NCBI RefSeq assembly: GCF_024347455.1
Contig: NZ_AP025483.1
Location: forward strand, 2,294,001-2,358,000
Origin: Vibrio echinoideorum
GTDB lineage: Bacteria > Pseudomonadota > Gammaproteobacteria > Enterobacterales > Vibrionaceae
Direction: 5' to 3'
DNA: 64,000 nucleotides
In this document: positions 32,672 through 43,399 of the stretch, in pieces
Layout: every line of letters starts with the position of its first letter
How positions within the stretch are numbered: the stretch's first letter is position 1
The notes under the pieces: model-generated
The model's input: the letters and a program-made list of their open reading frames with translations, nothing else
What the model was told of the DNA's origin: nothing
Databases searched by the model: none
Position numbers and translations under genes: made by a program

Positions 32672-33847
32672 CTATTCACCATCCAGCCCACGAATAGGCT
32701 TGATCGTTCCCCATCCTTTACATGATGGACAGTGCCAATACATTGAATGTGTAGAGAAGCCACACTGACGACAACGGTAGTGAGGCTTAACCTTCAACTG
32801 TTCGCCAACCATGGACTGAAGTGTGGTTAAGCTTTCTTTTGCTCGACCTTCTTCAGCTTCTGCTAGGTGGTAATCAATTAATCGATAAAAACCCTTCATG
32901 GTTGGGTTTTTAACCAATTGCTTCGTCAGTAATTCTTGGGCAGAGCCAACATCTTCATGGTGAGCAACTAATTGAGCGAGCATCAATTCAGCGGATACAC
33001 CAGCCTTCTTCTGAATACAGGCTTTCAGGAACTCGACAAGTTGAGCTTCTTGTCCAAGCTTGTGGTAACACTCAGCAAGGGTTGGTAACACCTCACTGAT
33101 AAAATCGATATCTTGTTCGAGAACGGATTCTAAACAAGTGATTGTCTTTTGATAATCTTCGTTTGCTAAATGGAATTTACCTAAAGCAATACTGGCACGA
33201 ACACATTTCGGGTCTTCAGAAAGTGCTTTCTTAAAATGCTGTAGAGCTTTCGAACGATTGCCATCGGCTTGTTCTTGCATCGCAAGCTCACACCAAAAAT
33301 GCGCGACCGTGGCACGCATCTTCATCTTTTTCTTACCCAGTTTAACGAGGATATTTCCGTAATGAATAGCCTTGTTCCACTCACGAGTTTGCTGATAAAT
33401 CGCAACAAGTTGTTGTAAAGCGCCCTCTTTATGATCAGGTTCTTCTACAAGCTGTTCGAAGATTTTTTCGGCGCGGTCAAGAAAGCCAGAGACCATATAG
33501 TCTTTCGCTAATTGCTGTAAGGCGAGGTTTTTCTGATCGAGAGTAAGTCCCGAGCGAGAGATAAGGTTTTGGTGAATACGAATAGCGCGGTCGACTTCGC
33601 CCCTTGAGCGGAACAAGTTACCCAAAGCTAAATGCGTATCAATGGTTTCATTGTCGACTTGAAGCAGTTCAATAAAGTGATCGACTGCTTTGTCAGATTG
33701 ATCGGACAGTAATAGGTTCAAACCCGTCACATATTGACGGGAGATCTGGTGTGATTGTTTTTGCTTTTCTTGCTGAGCATTACGATTCCCCATATACCAA
33801 CCGTAAGCGGCTGCAATAGGTAAAAGTAAGAACAGTAACTCTAACAT
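32672..33847 (-). CDS. lapB: Lipopolysaccharide assembly protein B
   Basis: Inner-membrane TPR protein (formerly YciM) that, with FtsH, controls LpxC levels and so LPS amount. 391 residues: N-terminal membrane helix MLELLFLLLPIAAAYGWYMG, a series of about nine TPR helices pairs in the cytoplasm (about 35-350), and a C-terminal rubredoxin-like metal site CRQCG ... CPSC (residues about 364-380). Start at 33847, with an extra Met codon just before it. Cotranscribed with lapA, 12 bases apart. Confidence 0.96.
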   Translation of the reverse strand: MLELLFLLLPIAAAYGWYMGNRNAQQEKQKQSHQISRQYVTGLNLLLSDQSDKAVDHFIELLQVDNETIDTHLALGNLFRSRGEVDRAIRIHQNLISRSGLTLDQKNLALQQLAKDYMVSGFLDRAEKIFEQLVEEPDHKEGALQQLVAIYQQTREWNKAIHYGNILVKLGKKKMKMRATVAHFWCELAMQEQADGNRSKALQHFKKALSEDPKCVRASIALGKFHLANEDYQKTITCLESVLEQDIDFISEVLPTLAECYHKLGQEAQLVEFLKACIQKKAGVSAELMLAQLVAHHEDVGSAQELLTKQLVKNPTMKGFYRLIDYHLAEAEEGRAKESLTTLQSMVGEQLKVKPHYRCRQCGFSTHSMYWHCPSCKGWGTIKPIRGLDGE

Positions 33848-33859
33848 CAAATAAGACCT

Positions 33860-34132
33860 TTAAGCTTTGGTATCAGCAGCTACCTGCTTTGATTGCTTAT
33901 TGAGTTGTTTATTCAAGCGATGAATTTTAAGTTGAGATCGCATGTGCATATTGCCGAAGACTAACCAAGCAAGAGCAAAGCCTGAAACAAACACAACACC
34001 CAGTAGGCTTGATAGGTGGAAGTCACCTTGCGCTAGCAGATAGTTAAAGTTCACAGTCGTTTGGTTTTGAGAGCCTAAGGCCAGTGCAATTAGGAAAAGT
34101 GCGATAACGGCGACTATTTTTATAATTTTCAT
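33860..34132 (-). CDS. lapA: Lipopolysaccharide assembly protein A
   Basis: 90-residue inner-membrane protein (YciS, DUF1049) with two membrane helices (about 3-20 and 41-63) and a basic C-terminal coiled tail (RLNKQLNKQSKQV). Works alongside LapB in LPS assembly. The NFNYLLAQGDFHLSSLLG linker is typical of the family. Immediately upstream of lapB in the conserved lapAB order. Confidence 0.94.
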   Translation of the reverse strand: MKIIKIVAVIALFLIALALGSQNQTTVNFNYLLAQGDFHLSSLLGVVFVSGFALAWLVFGNMHMRSQLKIHRLNKQLNKQSKQVAADTKA

Positions 34133-34207
34133 AGTTCATCACTCATTGGTTAGTTAGCTGTACGATTATGCAGGAAAATTACTAATCAGACCACCATATT
34201 ATGGTCA

Positions 34208-34244
34208 TAAAAAAGCGGCATACTACAATGTATGCCGCTTTTCT
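34208..34244 (-). terminator. Terminator after ihfB
   Basis: AAAAAAGCGGCATACA-type stem (AAAGCGGCATAC ... GTATGCCGCTTT) with T run on the minus strand, 18 bases past the ihfB stop. Confidence 0.9.
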
Positions 34245-34261
34245 TAATTCCGATAAGTAGT

Positions 34262-34546
34262 CTACAGCCCTGAGTTTACTCGCTCGCGTAGCTCTTTACC
34301 TGGTTTAAAGTGAGGAACGTATTTGCCTTCCAACTCAACCTTGTCACCAGTTTTAGGGTTACGTCCAACACGAGGTTCACGGAAGTGCAGAGAAAAACTG
34401 CCAAAGCCGCGAATTTCGATTCGATCACCACTTTCTAGTGTTGAAGCCATGTGCTCTAAAATGTCTTTTACAGCGTCTTCAATTTCTTTTGCAGAAAGAT
34501 GCGTTTGCTCAGCGCACAGTCTTTCAATCAATTCAGACTTAGTCAT
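34262..34546 (-). CDS. ihfB: Integration host factor, beta subunit
   Basis: DNA-bending subunit that pairs with IhfA and shapes promoters, recombination and replication complexes. 94 residues of the HU/IHF fold: N-terminal helices [20 protein letters not shown], then the DNA-inserting beta arm with [14 protein letters not shown], which holds the conserved proline. Lies downstream of rpsA as in E. coli, with a terminator between them (34604-34631). Confidence 0.97.
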   Translation of the reverse strand: MTKSELIERLCAEQTHLSAKEIEDAVKDILEHMASTLESGDRIEIRGFGSFSLHFREPRVGRNPKTGDKVELEGKYVPHFKPGKELRERVNSGL

Positions 34547-34603
34547 AGTTACCCTCGTTGGTTTTCTTTTTAGAAATTATAGACCTATCGGAAAAATAAG
34601 CAA

Positions 34604-34631
34604 AAAAAAAGGAGCCTTACGGCTCCTTTCT
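34604..34631 (-). terminator. Terminator after rpsA
   Basis: Minus strand AAAGGAGCC GTAA GGCTCCTTTTTTTTT, with a nine-base T run. Confidence 0.92.
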
Positions 34632-34646
34632 TAGCGAAAAATTAAA

Positions 34647-36317
34647 TTATTCGCCTTTAGCAGCTTTGAATGCGTCTGCCATTGCGTTACCGAACCCGCC
34701 GTCTTCAGACTTGTTCAGTGAAGCCATTGCTTCTTGCTCATCAGCTTCATCTTTAGCTTTGATAGATAGGTTGATTACGCGGTTCTTACGGTCTACACCA
34801 GTGAACTTCGCTTCAACGCTGTCGCCAACGCTTAGGATTAGAGATGCATCTTCGATACGGTCGCGAGAAACTTCAGAAGCGCGGATGTAACCTTCAACGC
34901 CTTCGATTAGCTCGATAGTAGCGCCTTTCGCGTCAACTGCAGTAACAGTACCGTTTACAAGAACACCTTTCTTGTTATCAGCAACGTATGCATTGAACGG
35001 GTCGTTTTCCATTTGCTTAACGCCAAGAGAAATACGCTCACGCTCTGCATCTACTGCTAGAACAACAGCAGAGATTTCGTCGCCTTTCTTGTATTCACGT
35101 ACAGCTTCTTCGCCGGCAGCGTTCCAAGAAATGTCAGATAGGTGTACTAGACCGTCGATACCGCCTTCTAGACCGATGAAGATACCAAAGTCAGTGATAG
35201 ACTTGATCTTACCAGTAACTTTGTCGCCCTTAGCTTGCATTTCTGCAAATGACTGCCATGGGTTAGCTTTACACTGTTTCAGACCTAGAGAGATACGACG
35301 ACGTTCTTCGTCGATATCAAGAACCATAACCTCAACTTCGTCGCCAACATTAACAACTTTAGAAGGGTGGATGTTCTTGTTAGTCCAATCCATTTCAGAA
35401 ACGTGTACTAGACCTTCAACGCCTTCTTCGATTTCAACGAAGCAGCCGTAGTCAGTTAGGTTTGTAACACGACCAGAAAGTTTGTGACCTTCAGGGTAAC
35501 GCTTAGCGATTGCTACCCATGGATCTTCGCCTAGTTGCTTAAGACCTAGTGAAACACGAGTGCGCTCACGATCGAACTTAAGAACTTTAACTAGGATTTC
35601 GTCACCAACGTTAACGATCTCTGATGGGTGCTTAACACGCTTCCAAGCCATATCTGTGATATGTAGAAGACCGTCAACACCGCCAAGATCAACGAATGCA
35701 CCGTAGTCAGTAAGGTTCTTAACGATACCTTTAACTTCAGTACCTTCTTGTAGAGTTTCAAGAAGTTCGTCACGCTCAACACTGTTTTCAGATTCGATAA
35801 CAGCACGACGAGAAACAACAACGTTGTTACGCTTCTGGTCTAGCTTGATTACTTTGAACTCTAGCTCTTTGTTTTCTAGGTGAGCAGTGTCACGGATAGG
35901 ACGTACGTCTACTAGAGAACCTGGAAGGAAAGCACGGATACCGTTAAGTTCAACAGTGAAACCGCCTTTAACTTTACCGTTGATGATACCAACAACAGTT
36001 TCAGCTTCTTCGCAAGCTTTCTCAAGTACGATCCAAGCTTCATGACGCTTAGCTTTCTCACGAGAAAGTTGAGTCTCACCGAAACCATCTTCAACAGCGT
36101 CTAGAGCTACGTCTACTTCAGCACCAACTTCAACTTCAAGTTCGCCAGCAGCGTTCTTGAATTGTTCAGCAGGGATAGCAGATTCAGACTTAAGACCAGC
36201 ATCTACAAGAACGAAACCGTTCTCAATAGCTACTACAGTACCTTTAACGATGCTGCCTTGTTGGAATTCAGTTTCAGATAGAAACTCTTCAAAGAGTTGA
36301 GCAAAAGATTCAGTCAT
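34647..36317 (-). CDS. rpsA: 30S ribosomal protein S1
   Basis: Largest ribosomal protein; binds mRNA leaders and helps initiation. 556 residues in six S1 (OB-fold) repeats, as in E. coli (557): the first two bind the ribosome, the last four RNA. Repeat cores are recognisable as [87 protein letters not shown] and [19 protein letters not shown]. It lies downstream of cmk and upstream of ihfB. The leader carries GGA-loop hairpins consistent with autogenous control. Confidence 0.98.
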   Translation of the reverse strand: MTESFAQLFEEFLSETEFQQGSIVKGTVVAIENGFVLVDAGLKSESAIPAEQFKNAAGELEVEVGAEVDVALDAVEDGFGETQLSREKAKRHEAWIVLEKACEEAETVVGIINGKVKGGFTVELNGIRAFLPGSLVDVRPIRDTAHLENKELEFKVIKLDQKRNNVVVSRRAVIESENSVERDELLETLQEGTEVKGIVKNLTDYGAFVDLGGVDGLLHITDMAWKRVKHPSEIVNVGDEILVKVLKFDRERTRVSLGLKQLGEDPWVAIAKRYPEGHKLSGRVTNLTDYGCFVEIEEGVEGLVHVSEMDWTNKNIHPSKVVNVGDEVEVMVLDIDEERRRISLGLKQCKANPWQSFAEMQAKGDKVTGKIKSITDFGIFIGLEGGIDGLVHLSDISWNAAGEEAVREYKKGDEISAVVLAVDAERERISLGVKQMENDPFNAYVADNKKGVLVNGTVTAVDAKGATIELIEGVEGYIRASEVSRDRIEDASLILSVGDSVEAKFTGVDRKNRVINLSIKAKDEADEQEAMASLNKSEDGGFGNAMADAFKAAKGE

Positions 36318-36340
36318 TATTTAATCTTCAATAATTAAAC

Positions 36341-36420
36341 GTCCATGGGTATCCTACCGCATGGGGTTGATAAATTCGCCGGTCATCATCCTTGCGACCA
36401 ACGCTCGTACTAGCTCGGCG
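36341..36420 (-). promoter_or_regulatory. rpsA leader: S1 autoregulatory hairpins
   Basis: The transcript upstream of rpsA folds into at least two hairpins, each exposing an SD-like GGA in its loop: GGTC-GCAAGGATGAT-GACC (36381-36399), enclosed by TTCGCC/GGCGAA, and CCATG-GGT-AGGAT-ACC-CATGG (36344-36366). The rpsA start lacks a strong Shine-Dalgarno. This matches the structured rpsA leader through which free S1 represses its own translation in gamma-proteobacteria. Confidence 0.75.
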
Positions 36421-36423
36421 AAA

Positions 36424-37104
36424 TTACCCAGCCAGTTTCGATTCAATATAGTGTAGTGCTTTTTCTACTACCTGCTCAATATTCATTGAGGTGGAATCAA
36501 GCACTAGAGCATCCTCTGCAGGGCGAAGTGGCGCCACTGGGCGATTACGATCTCTGTCGTCTCGCTCTTGGATCTCGCTCAAAAGGTCGTCAAATTTAAC
36601 ATCTAACCCCTTCTGTTGCAACTGTTTAAGGCGGCGGCTCGCACGCTCTTCAGCACTTGCATCTAAAAATATTTTTGCTTCAGCTTCAGGAAACACAACC
36701 GTTCCCATATCACGGCCGTCAGCAACTAAACCTGGAGCTGTGCTGAATGCGCGTTGACGACGAAGTAGTGCTTCACGAACACGAGGTAAAGCTGCAACTT
36801 TCGAAGCCGCCATGCCTGTTTCTTCTTTACGAAGTTCACTAGACACATCTTCACCCTCAAGGATAACTTTAACTAAGTCGCCTTCAGCAATAAACTGAAC
36901 GTCCAAGTGGGTAGCAAGCAGTACTAAAGCATCTTCTGATTCAGTATCAACACCGTGGTGAATTGCTGCTAAAGCCAGTACGCGATAGATCGCTCCTGAG
37001 TCTAGAAGATGAAAACCTAGCTTATCTGCTAGCAACATACACAGGGTACCTTTACCTGCACCACTTGGTCCATCAACCGTAATCACTGGGCTTTGAGAAG
37101 GCAT
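36424..37104 (-). CDS. cmk: Cytidylate kinase
   Basis: Phosphorylates CMP and dCMP to diphosphates. 226 residues with the P-loop [14 protein letters not shown] (about 10-22), the CMP-specific region [15 protein letters not shown], and the LID/insert segments [14 protein letters not shown] and [16 protein letters not shown]. Upstream of rpsA as in E. coli. The GGAT-rich rpsA leader starts right after its stop. Confidence 0.96.
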   Translation of the reverse strand: MPSQSPVITVDGPSGAGKGTLCMLLADKLGFHLLDSGAIYRVLALAAIHHGVDTESEDALVLLATHLDVQFIAEGDLVKVILEGEDVSSELRKEETGMAASKVAALPRVREALLRRQRAFSTAPGLVADGRDMGTVVFPEAEAKIFLDASAEERASRRLKQLQQKGLDVKFDDLLSEIQERDDRDRNRPVAPLRPAEDALVLDSTSMNIEQVVEKALHYIESKLAG

Positions 37105-37306
37105 CTTTTACTCCACGTTTTGTCGTAAGTTTTATTCTGTACTAGCGATTAGCCACTACTTTATAGGCGGCATATTATAAAGAAAAATTGAAACTCGAGC
37201 GAGGTAAATCTCAGATAATTCAAACTTGGTGATACATAGATGAATGCAACCGACTCAATATCAATCATCTTAAGTCAATAAGACTCTCACCTGCTTTTAT
37301 AGACAC

Positions 37307-37334
37307 AAAAAAGCCTCATAATAAACGAGGCTTA
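37307..37334 (-). terminator. Terminator after kdsB
   Basis: Minus strand AAGCCTCG TTTATTAT GAGGCTTTTTT-type stem with T run, 30 bases past the kdsB stop. Confidence 0.88.
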
Positions 37335-37363
37335 AAGATCTTGTAGAGGTAACTGAGACAAGC

Positions 37364-38110
37364 TTAGCCAATAATGGCACGAACCGCTTCTAAGTCTTCT
37401 GGAGTATCAACGCCTGCAGCAGGAGCTTCCATAGCGACGTCTACATGGATTTTTTCACCATACCACAACACTCGTAACTGCTCTAAACACTCAATACGTT
37501 CTAAAGTGCTCGGTTCCCAATTAATGTAAGTATTAATAAAACCAGCTCGGTAAGCGTAGATGCCAATGTGACGCAGTAAAGGAGACTCAGCGGCAGTACC
37601 GTTGTTAGCGTAAGCATCACGATCCCAAGGGATCGTTGCACGACTAAAATACAGAGCGTAGCCGTCTTTATCGGTCACAACTTTAACAGCATTAGGATTA
37701 AACACTTCATCAGCATGAGTGATTTCCACACCCAATGTTGCCATTGGTGCTGTGCTGTTCGCGAGGTTATTTGCCACCTGATTAATGATTGAAGGCGGAA
37801 TAAGTGGCTCGTCCCCCTGAACATTCACGATAATATGGTCATCAGGAATGTTCATCGCTTTAATCACTTCAGCTAGACGTTCGGTACCGGACTCATGATT
37901 CGGTGATGTCATACAAACGGTCGCGCCAAATGCTTTAGCCGCTTTTTCAACTCGAGCGTCGTCGGTCGCGATAATAACCTTATCTGCACCCGCCTTCATT
38001 GATTGCTCATATACCCATTGAATCATCGGCTTTCCACCAATATCAGCAAGAGGCTTACCTGGTAGGCGGCTCGATTGGTATCTTGCAGGTATAACAACCG
38101 TATAAGACAT
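37364..38110 (-). CDS. kdsB: CMP-KDO synthetase
   Basis: Activates KDO as CMP-KDO for the LPS inner core. 248 residues with the nucleotidyltransferase signature [20 protein letters not shown] and the [10 protein letters not shown] metal/CTP segment. The ATG shares its A with the TAA stop of the small ycaR gene (TAATG), so the two are translationally coupled. End of the LPS-related run msbA-lpxK-ycaR-kdsB, the same as E. coli apart from ycaQ. Confidence 0.97.
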   Translation of the reverse strand: MSYTVVIPARYQSSRLPGKPLADIGGKPMIQWVYEQSMKAGADKVIIATDDARVEKAAKAFGATVCMTSPNHESGTERLAEVIKAMNIPDDHIIVNVQGDEPLIPPSIINQVANNLANSTAPMATLGVEITHADEVFNPNAVKVVTDKDGYALYFSRATIPWDRDAYANNGTAAESPLLRHIGIYAYRAGFINTYINWEPSTLERIECLEQLRVLWYGEKIHVDVAMEAPAAGVDTPEDLEAVRAIIG

Positions 38111-38289
38111 TACTTACCCTCGTCCATTGAAACAGTGCGAGCTTCAGGTTCTAAGAGAACAGGAATACCCTCTTTAATTGGGTAAGCAAGGCGGTCAATT
38201 TTACAAACAAGCTCTTGCTTATCCTTGTCAAAAGTTAGTTTACCTTTGCATACAGGGCAAGCAACGATCTCAAGTAGACGGTGATCCAT
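38110..38289 (-). CDS. ycaR: Trm112-like protein YcaR
   Basis: A 59-residue gene, [18 protein letters not shown] ... VSMDEGK, matching E. coli YcaR (UPF0434/Trm112-like) along its whole length. It keeps Cys11, Cys14 and Cys29, a zinc-ribbon-like set. Eukaryotic Trm112 activates methyltransferases; the bacterial role is not established. Its start lies inside the end of lpxK (20-base overlap) and its stop overlaps the kdsB start by one base, so it is translated as part of that operon. Confidence 0.93.
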   Translation of the reverse strand: MDHRLLEIVACPVCKGKLTFDKDKQELVCKIDRLAYPIKEGIPVLLEPEARTVSMDEGK

Positions 38290-39277
38290 AGTATTCCATA
38301 ACCTCTTTTATTCTTTTTAAAATTTGCTGTTGCGAATATTCATCAAACTGCGTGGAAACAGGAAGATACCACCAGTTATCTTGAGCATATTCTTCGCATT
38401 TTACAGCGTCTTTTTCTGTCATAATCATATTCATACCTTTGTTTGCTAAGGCATGAAGTTCATCTTTATCAAAATCTTGATGGTCGGCAAAGCCTTGTGT
38501 AAAAATCACATCACCATCAAGATCTTCCAATGTTTTAAAAAAGCGTGGCGGATGACCAATACCAGCAAAGGCCACGAGCTTCTGCAAATCTGTTACCGAC
38601 ACTTTCTGGCCAGTCTTTAGGTTAACTGCTTTGCTCGGTAGCAAAGACATTGAGAACTCTCGCCCTTGTGCTTTACCACCATTGTTGACCAAAAAATCCA
38701 CACTATCCAAACGAGATACAGGTTCTCTCAATGGACCCAAAGGAATAAGACTCTCATTACCAAAGCGTCTAACACCGTCAATAACGGCAAACTCAATATC
38801 GCGTTCAAGGGCATAATGCTGAAGACCATCATCAGTAATAATGACATCAACGCCTTCTTTCAGTAAAGCCTTCACCGCATTTGCTCGTACAGGATCGACC
38901 GCGACAGGCGCACCAGTCCGTTTGCGAATCAAACGAGGCTCATCACCTGAATGCTCAGCTGGTGTATTTTCGTCCAACACTAATGGGTAGCTTGGTGCTT
39001 TCGCTCCGTAGCCTCGAGAAACGACTCCGGGCTTAAAACCATGAGCTTGAAGCATTTCAACTAACCAAATCACGACAGGCGTTTTTCCATTGCCTCCAGC
39101 TGTTATGTTACCAACAACAATCACAGGCATAGGTGGACGATAGGTCTCTTTTTTACCGGATAGATAGGCGTCACGTCTTTGACCGCTGATCATTTTGAAA
39201 AGCAGACTCAATGGCCACAGCAGCGGCCAAAGAAGGTATTTTAACGGATGATTGTTAAACCAAATCTTTTCGATCAC
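38270..39277 (-). CDS. lpxK: Tetraacyldisaccharide 4'-kinase
   Basis: Inner-membrane kinase that adds the 4'-phosphate of lipid A. 335 residues: an N-terminal hydrophobic helix (about 12-28, [20 protein letters not shown]), P-loop [17 protein letters not shown] (about 57-73) and the catalytic segment [17 protein letters not shown]. Starts 15 bases downstream of msbA and overlaps ycaR at its end. Confidence 0.96.
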   Translation of the reverse strand: MIEKIWFNNHPLKYLLWPLLWPLSLLFKMISGQRRDAYLSGKKETYRPPMPVIVVGNITAGGNGKTPVVIWLVEMLQAHGFKPGVVSRGYGAKAPSYPLVLDENTPAEHSGDEPRLIRKRTGAPVAVDPVRANAVKALLKEGVDVIITDDGLQHYALERDIEFAVIDGVRRFGNESLIPLGPLREPVSRLDSVDFLVNNGGKAQGREFSMSLLPSKAVNLKTGQKVSVTDLQKLVAFAGIGHPPRFFKTLEDLDGDVIFTQGFADHQDFDKDELHALANKGMNMIMTEKDAVKCEEYAQDNWWYLPVSTQFDEYSQQQILKRIKEVMEYYGSPST

Positions 39278-39292
39278 AACAAAGACCTAATC

Positions 39293-41041
39293 TTATCCGC
39301 TGAACTGAATTCGGTGGAGTTGTGCATAAGCGCCATCATGCGCGATTAGCTCCGCGTGTGCACCTCTTTCTACAATACGACCATCATCAACCACTAAGAT
39401 CTCATCAGCCTGTTCGATGGTCGACAATCGGTGAGCAATAACCAATACCGTTTTGTCTTTTTGCAGCTCTTCAAGTGCAGACTGAATCGCTCGTTCAGAT
39501 TCCGTATCTAATGCCGATGTGGCTTCATCAAGAATCAACACTGGTGCCTCTCTTAACAACGCTCTTGCAATAGCGATACGTTGCCTTTGGCCGCCAGATA
39601 GACTTGCCCCATTCTCACCAACAATCGTATCAATGCCGTTTTCCATGCCTTCGATAAATTCAGTAGCATGAGCAAGCTTAGCCGCGTGTTCGATTTGTTC
39701 GCGAGAATATTTAGCTTCTGCTGCGTAAGCAATGTTGTTGGCTACCGTATCGTTAAACAGGTGTACATTTTGAGAAACAAGCGCAAAGTGCTCACGTAGA
39801 TTTCTCAATTCGTAATCACGAATATCGTGTCCATCCAGTTCGATAGAACCAGAATCCACGTCATAAAAACGAGTAAACAGATTAGCAATCGTACTCTTAC
39901 CTGAACCTGAACGACCAACAAGGGCAACAGTTTTACCTTTCGGTATATTAAAACTGACCTTATCAAGCGCTGGTTTCTCAGCACCTTGGTAAGTAAATGT
40001 CACATCTTTTACCGCAACTTCACCATTTACGGTTTCAGGTTTCAGCGTACCCTTGTTTTGCTCAGTATCTAAGTCCATTAAACCAAATAGAGTGGTACTC
40101 GCCGCCATACCTCGTTGGAATTCCGACGTTACATTGGTTAACGCTTTTAGTGGACGTAGTAAGCCAAACATGGCCGAGAATACAACCGTAAATGTACCTG
40201 CCGTTAGCTCTGCTTTAATCGATTCAACACTGGCGAGATAAAGAACAACAACAATCGCGATAGAGGCAATCATCTGAATAATCGGGTTTGCAGCCGCTTG
40301 AGCCGTTACCAACTTCATGCTCTGTTGGCGCATCTGATTACTGACAGTATCAAAACGACCTCTTTCTAAGTCTTGACCACCGTAAGTTAGCACCACCTTA
40401 TGGCCTTTCAGCATTTGTTCTGCCGAAGAAGCAACATGACCCATGCTGGTTTGCATGTTTTTAGAGATTTTTCTGAATCGCTTAGATACGATACTGATTG
40501 CCCACGCAACAAAAGGGGCGACAGCAAATAGCACCAAAGACAACTGCCAGCTATTCCAGAACATCAGCGTCAACAAGCCAATGATGCTAGCACCTTCACG
40601 CACAATACTGACCAAAGCCTTACTGGTTGCTGCAGAAACTTGTTCTGAATCGTAAGTAATGCGAGAGAGTAATGCACCAGTTTGCTCTTTATCAAAGAAA
40701 GATACCGGCATGTGCATAAAGTGACTGAATATTTTACGACGAATCTCCATCACCACGTTGCCAGAGACCCAACTCAAGCAGTAGGTTGAGACGAAGCCAC
40801 TCACACCACGGATGAACATCATGGCAAAGATAATAATAGGGAGAGTGCGTAAAAAATCAGACTCAGCGTTACCAAAGCCTTCATCAAGTAAAGGCTTTAG
40901 TAAAGAAATCATATAGGTATCAGAGACGGCATTTATAATAAGCGCAATTACCGCAACACCAAGGCCTGCCTTATACAGTCGAATATAAGTCCAAAGTCTT
41001 TTAAATGTGACCCAAGTGGTTTCATCTGTTTCTGTTGACAT
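39293..41041 (-). CDS. msbA: Lipid A export ABC transporter MsbA
   Basis: Homodimeric ATPase that flips lipid A-core across the inner membrane. 582 residues (E. coli also 582) from [17 protein letters not shown]: six membrane segments in about the first 320 residues, then the nucleotide-binding domain with Walker [10 protein letters not shown] (about 373), signature LSGGQRQR and Walker [13 protein letters not shown]. The in-frame codon at 41062 would add seven residues without family support. Operon with lpxK, ycaR and kdsB. Confidence 0.96.
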   Translation of the reverse strand: MSTETDETTWVTFKRLWTYIRLYKAGLGVAVIALIINAVSDTYMISLLKPLLDEGFGNAESDFLRTLPIIIFAMMFIRGVSGFVSTYCLSWVSGNVVMEIRRKIFSHFMHMPVSFFDKEQTGALLSRITYDSEQVSAATSKALVSIVREGASIIGLLTLMFWNSWQLSLVLFAVAPFVAWAISIVSKRFRKISKNMQTSMGHVASSAEQMLKGHKVVLTYGGQDLERGRFDTVSNQMRQQSMKLVTAQAAANPIIQMIASIAIVVVLYLASVESIKAELTAGTFTVVFSAMFGLLRPLKALTNVTSEFQRGMAASTTLFGLMDLDTEQNKGTLKPETVNGEVAVKDVTFTYQGAEKPALDKVSFNIPKGKTVALVGRSGSGKSTIANLFTRFYDVDSGSIELDGHDIRDYELRNLREHFALVSQNVHLFNDTVANNIAYAAEAKYSREQIEHAAKLAHATEFIEGMENGIDTIVGENGASLSGGQRQRIAIARALLREAPVLILDEATSALDTESERAIQSALEELQKDKTVLVIAHRLSTIEQADEILVVDDGRIVERGAHAELIAHDGAYAQLHRIQFSG

Positions 41042-41072
41042 AGAATCGCTTAATTTTCTCACAATAATCTAT

Positions 41073-43382
41073 CTATTCTACTCCCTTACGAAGCATCTGC
41101 CTATACCACTGCCTCCCCTGATGTTCTCTAATCGTATGATATTTCCAACCTTCCTTACTGGTAGTGATGGTTATTTGCCCGCTTTCACCCGTATCTAGCC
41201 ACGTACTTCCGGCTTCTCGATAACGTTCTACTACAGACTGGCTTGGCATACCCCACTGGTTTCCTTTAGACAATGAAGCGATAGCCAACTGTGAAGAAAC
41301 AGCCTCGATAAATCGAGCAATAGAAGAGGTTGAGCTACCATGATGAGGAACCAACATTACATCACTTTTGAGTCGCGTAGCTTCGCGTGCAAGTAACCAC
41401 TCACTGACTAATTCAATATCTCCGGTAAGAAGCATCGAAAGCTCAGTGCTTGGCTCATAGATGCGGACAACACATGAATGAGGGTTATATGCTCTCTCAA
41501 CACTTTGAGGGGGCCACAAGACCTCAAATTCGACATCTTGCCAGTACCAAGACTCTCCAATCACACAAGCTTGATCATTAAACGTAGACGGACTATTGAG
41601 TGAGACTGGCGGTTTAAGTCTTTGGCTAGCGCGTATCCATTTAGGGTTATAGTGAGAAAGCAATGCCTGATATCCACCTGCATGGTCAGAATCGAAATGA
41701 CTGACAATCACCCCATCAAGTTCCTTTATTCCCCTTCTTTCTATCGTAGGTATCAATAGCGACTCAACCACAGACCCGCCCGGCCAAGCATTACCAAGAT
41801 CATAAACAACAATCCGGTTATTTTTTTGAAGAACAACCGACAAACCATGTCCAACATCCAAGATATCGACTCTCAATACGTCTTGTTTCAACTTGCCAAA
41901 TTCCCACCACAAAACAAATACAGCACTAGCGAAAAACAGCATTTTGCGATGGAAGTAATGACGTAAAAGACCCAATAGAAAAATGAAAAACACAAACAAG
42001 GCAGCGAGTTCATCATCAACCGTGATCCAAAAGCGTTCAGAGAAAGGCAGAGCCAAAACAACGGGCGTAAGCGATAAATCCACCAGAGTCCACAAATAAC
42101 CAACGATATTGTTCTCTGCCCAGATGGATTCAAATATTAAGCTGATAAACATCGCTAAGAACAACAAAGGAATCGTCACTATCGAAATCCAAGGTAGCAA
42201 AAAAAAGTTGTATAACACCGAGACCAAACTAACCCCCTGAAAGAACAGCATTGAAAAAGGAGCCAGTAACAACGTCAGCATTAACTGGATTTTGAATAGC
42301 TTGAAGAGTTTTGTGACTAGAGGGCTTTTGTAAGAAGAAAGATGAGTATTAGAAGCAATATAAAGAACGGCTGCTAACGCTCCAAATGAGAGCCAGAAGC
42401 TACTCGAAAGTACCGAAAATGGCCAAATTAACAACACGACACAAAGACTCAAGACCACATATCGAATCAAGCTGATATTTTGACCTCGCCACAAGAAATA
42501 GCTCGCGATAACACACATCACTAGCGCTCTTAATGTCGGTAACGTAAACCCTGCAAACCAACTGTAGAAATACGCCAACCCTAGCCCAAATAATGTCGGT
42601 AACCAAAGGAGTCTAGGTGATAGCAATCTGACTAACTTCCCCAATTGATAACCTATTCCAAAGGCGATACCAATATGCAGCCCCGAAATAGCCATCAAGT
42701 GAATAAGGCCACTACTTTTGAGCAAATCCCATCGCTGAGTGTCTATAAGGTCACGATAACCAAAACTCAAAGCAATAATGAGGTCGGCATTCACCAGCCG
42801 ACTTAGCCTTTTTAGGCTGCTTTCGAACCACAGAGAACGCAAATTCGTACTAGAGTGAATTCTATACTTAGTGTCAGCCCTGTAAGTTGCGTTAGCAACA
42901 ATGCCTGCACTAAACAGGTGCTTTTCCAAATCAAAGCCCACTTCATTTAATTTGCCCAAAACGGGTTTTATTGAAGTTGATAAGTAGACACTGTCTCCAA
43001 GCGTTAACTTGAAAGGTGTAAATAGTCTCAGTTTTATCAATTGAGGAAAGATTATTTTTTCACCGCCAATTGATCTAGCTACTATTACACTTTCAAAACC
43101 ATGGCTATTTTCACTAAAAAGGCTAACAACTGACGCATTTATGGTAGTATTCTGCCCTGATTGAAATAATCGACTTGTCTGCATTTCAATCATATTTCCT
43201 AGGCAGATAACCAGTATCAATGCTGTTACTGAACCTCTTCCACTCCGGAAAACGCTATACTTTGTTGATGCTAGAAGTAATAACAGCATCAATGGTGCCC
43301 AAACCCAATGTGGCATCACAGGCCAAAAGCTGGCTGACACAACTGTCGCAGCGAATGAAATCAAGAACCAAGTGTTAAACAA
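41073..43382 (-). CDS. comEC: DNA internalisation competence protein ComEC/Rec2
   Basis: Inner-membrane channel that carries transforming single-stranded DNA into the cytoplasm. 769 residues: N-terminal hydrophobic region, OB-like domain (about 90-170), Competence domain with many membrane helices (about 190-480, including LIHLMAISGLHIGIAFGIGY), and a C-terminal metallo-beta-lactamase-like domain with VSHFDSDHAGGYQ (about 560) and LVPHHGSS. The start codon is TTG with AGGAGG 11 bases upstream. Only 17 bases separate it from the divergent gene at 43400. Consistent with natural transformation in Vibrio. Confidence 0.95.
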   Translation of the reverse strand: MFNTWFLISFAATVVSASFWPVMPHWVWAPLMLLLLLASTKYSVFRSGRGSVTALILVICLGNMIEMQTSRLFQSGQNTTINASVVSLFSENSHGFESVIVARSIGGEKIIFPQLIKLRLFTPFKLTLGDSVYLSTSIKPVLGKLNEVGFDLEKHLFSAGIVANATYRADTKYRIHSSTNLRSLWFESSLKRLSRLVNADLIIALSFGYRDLIDTQRWDLLKSSGLIHLMAISGLHIGIAFGIGYQLGKLVRLLSPRLLWLPTLFGLGLAYFYSWFAGFTLPTLRALVMCVIASYFLWRGQNISLIRYVVLSLCVVLLIWPFSVLSSSFWLSFGALAAVLYIASNTHLSSYKSPLVTKLFKLFKIQLMLTLLLAPFSMLFFQGVSLVSVLYNFFLLPWISIVTIPLLFLAMFISLIFESIWAENNIVGYLWTLVDLSLTPVVLALPFSERFWITVDDELAALFVFFIFLLGLLRHYFHRKMLFFASAVFVLWWEFGKLKQDVLRVDILDVGHGLSVVLQKNNRIVVYDLGNAWPGGSVVESLLIPTIERRGIKELDGVIVSHFDSDHAGGYQALLSHYNPKWIRASQRLKPPVSLNSPSTFNDQACVIGESWYWQDVEFEVLWPPQSVERAYNPHSCVVRIYEPSTELSMLLTGDIELVSEWLLAREATRLKSDVMLVPHHGSSTSSIARFIEAVSSQLAIASLSKGNQWGMPSQSVVERYREAGSTWLDTGESGQITITTSKEGWKYHTIREHQGRQWYRQMLRKGVE

Positions 43383-43399
43383 GAGAGTAGCTTCCTCCT

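Noticed and set aside
34972..35451. 159-codon plus-strand open frame inside rpsA
   Set aside because: Ser/Arg/Thr-rich shadow of the repeated S1 domains on the other strand.
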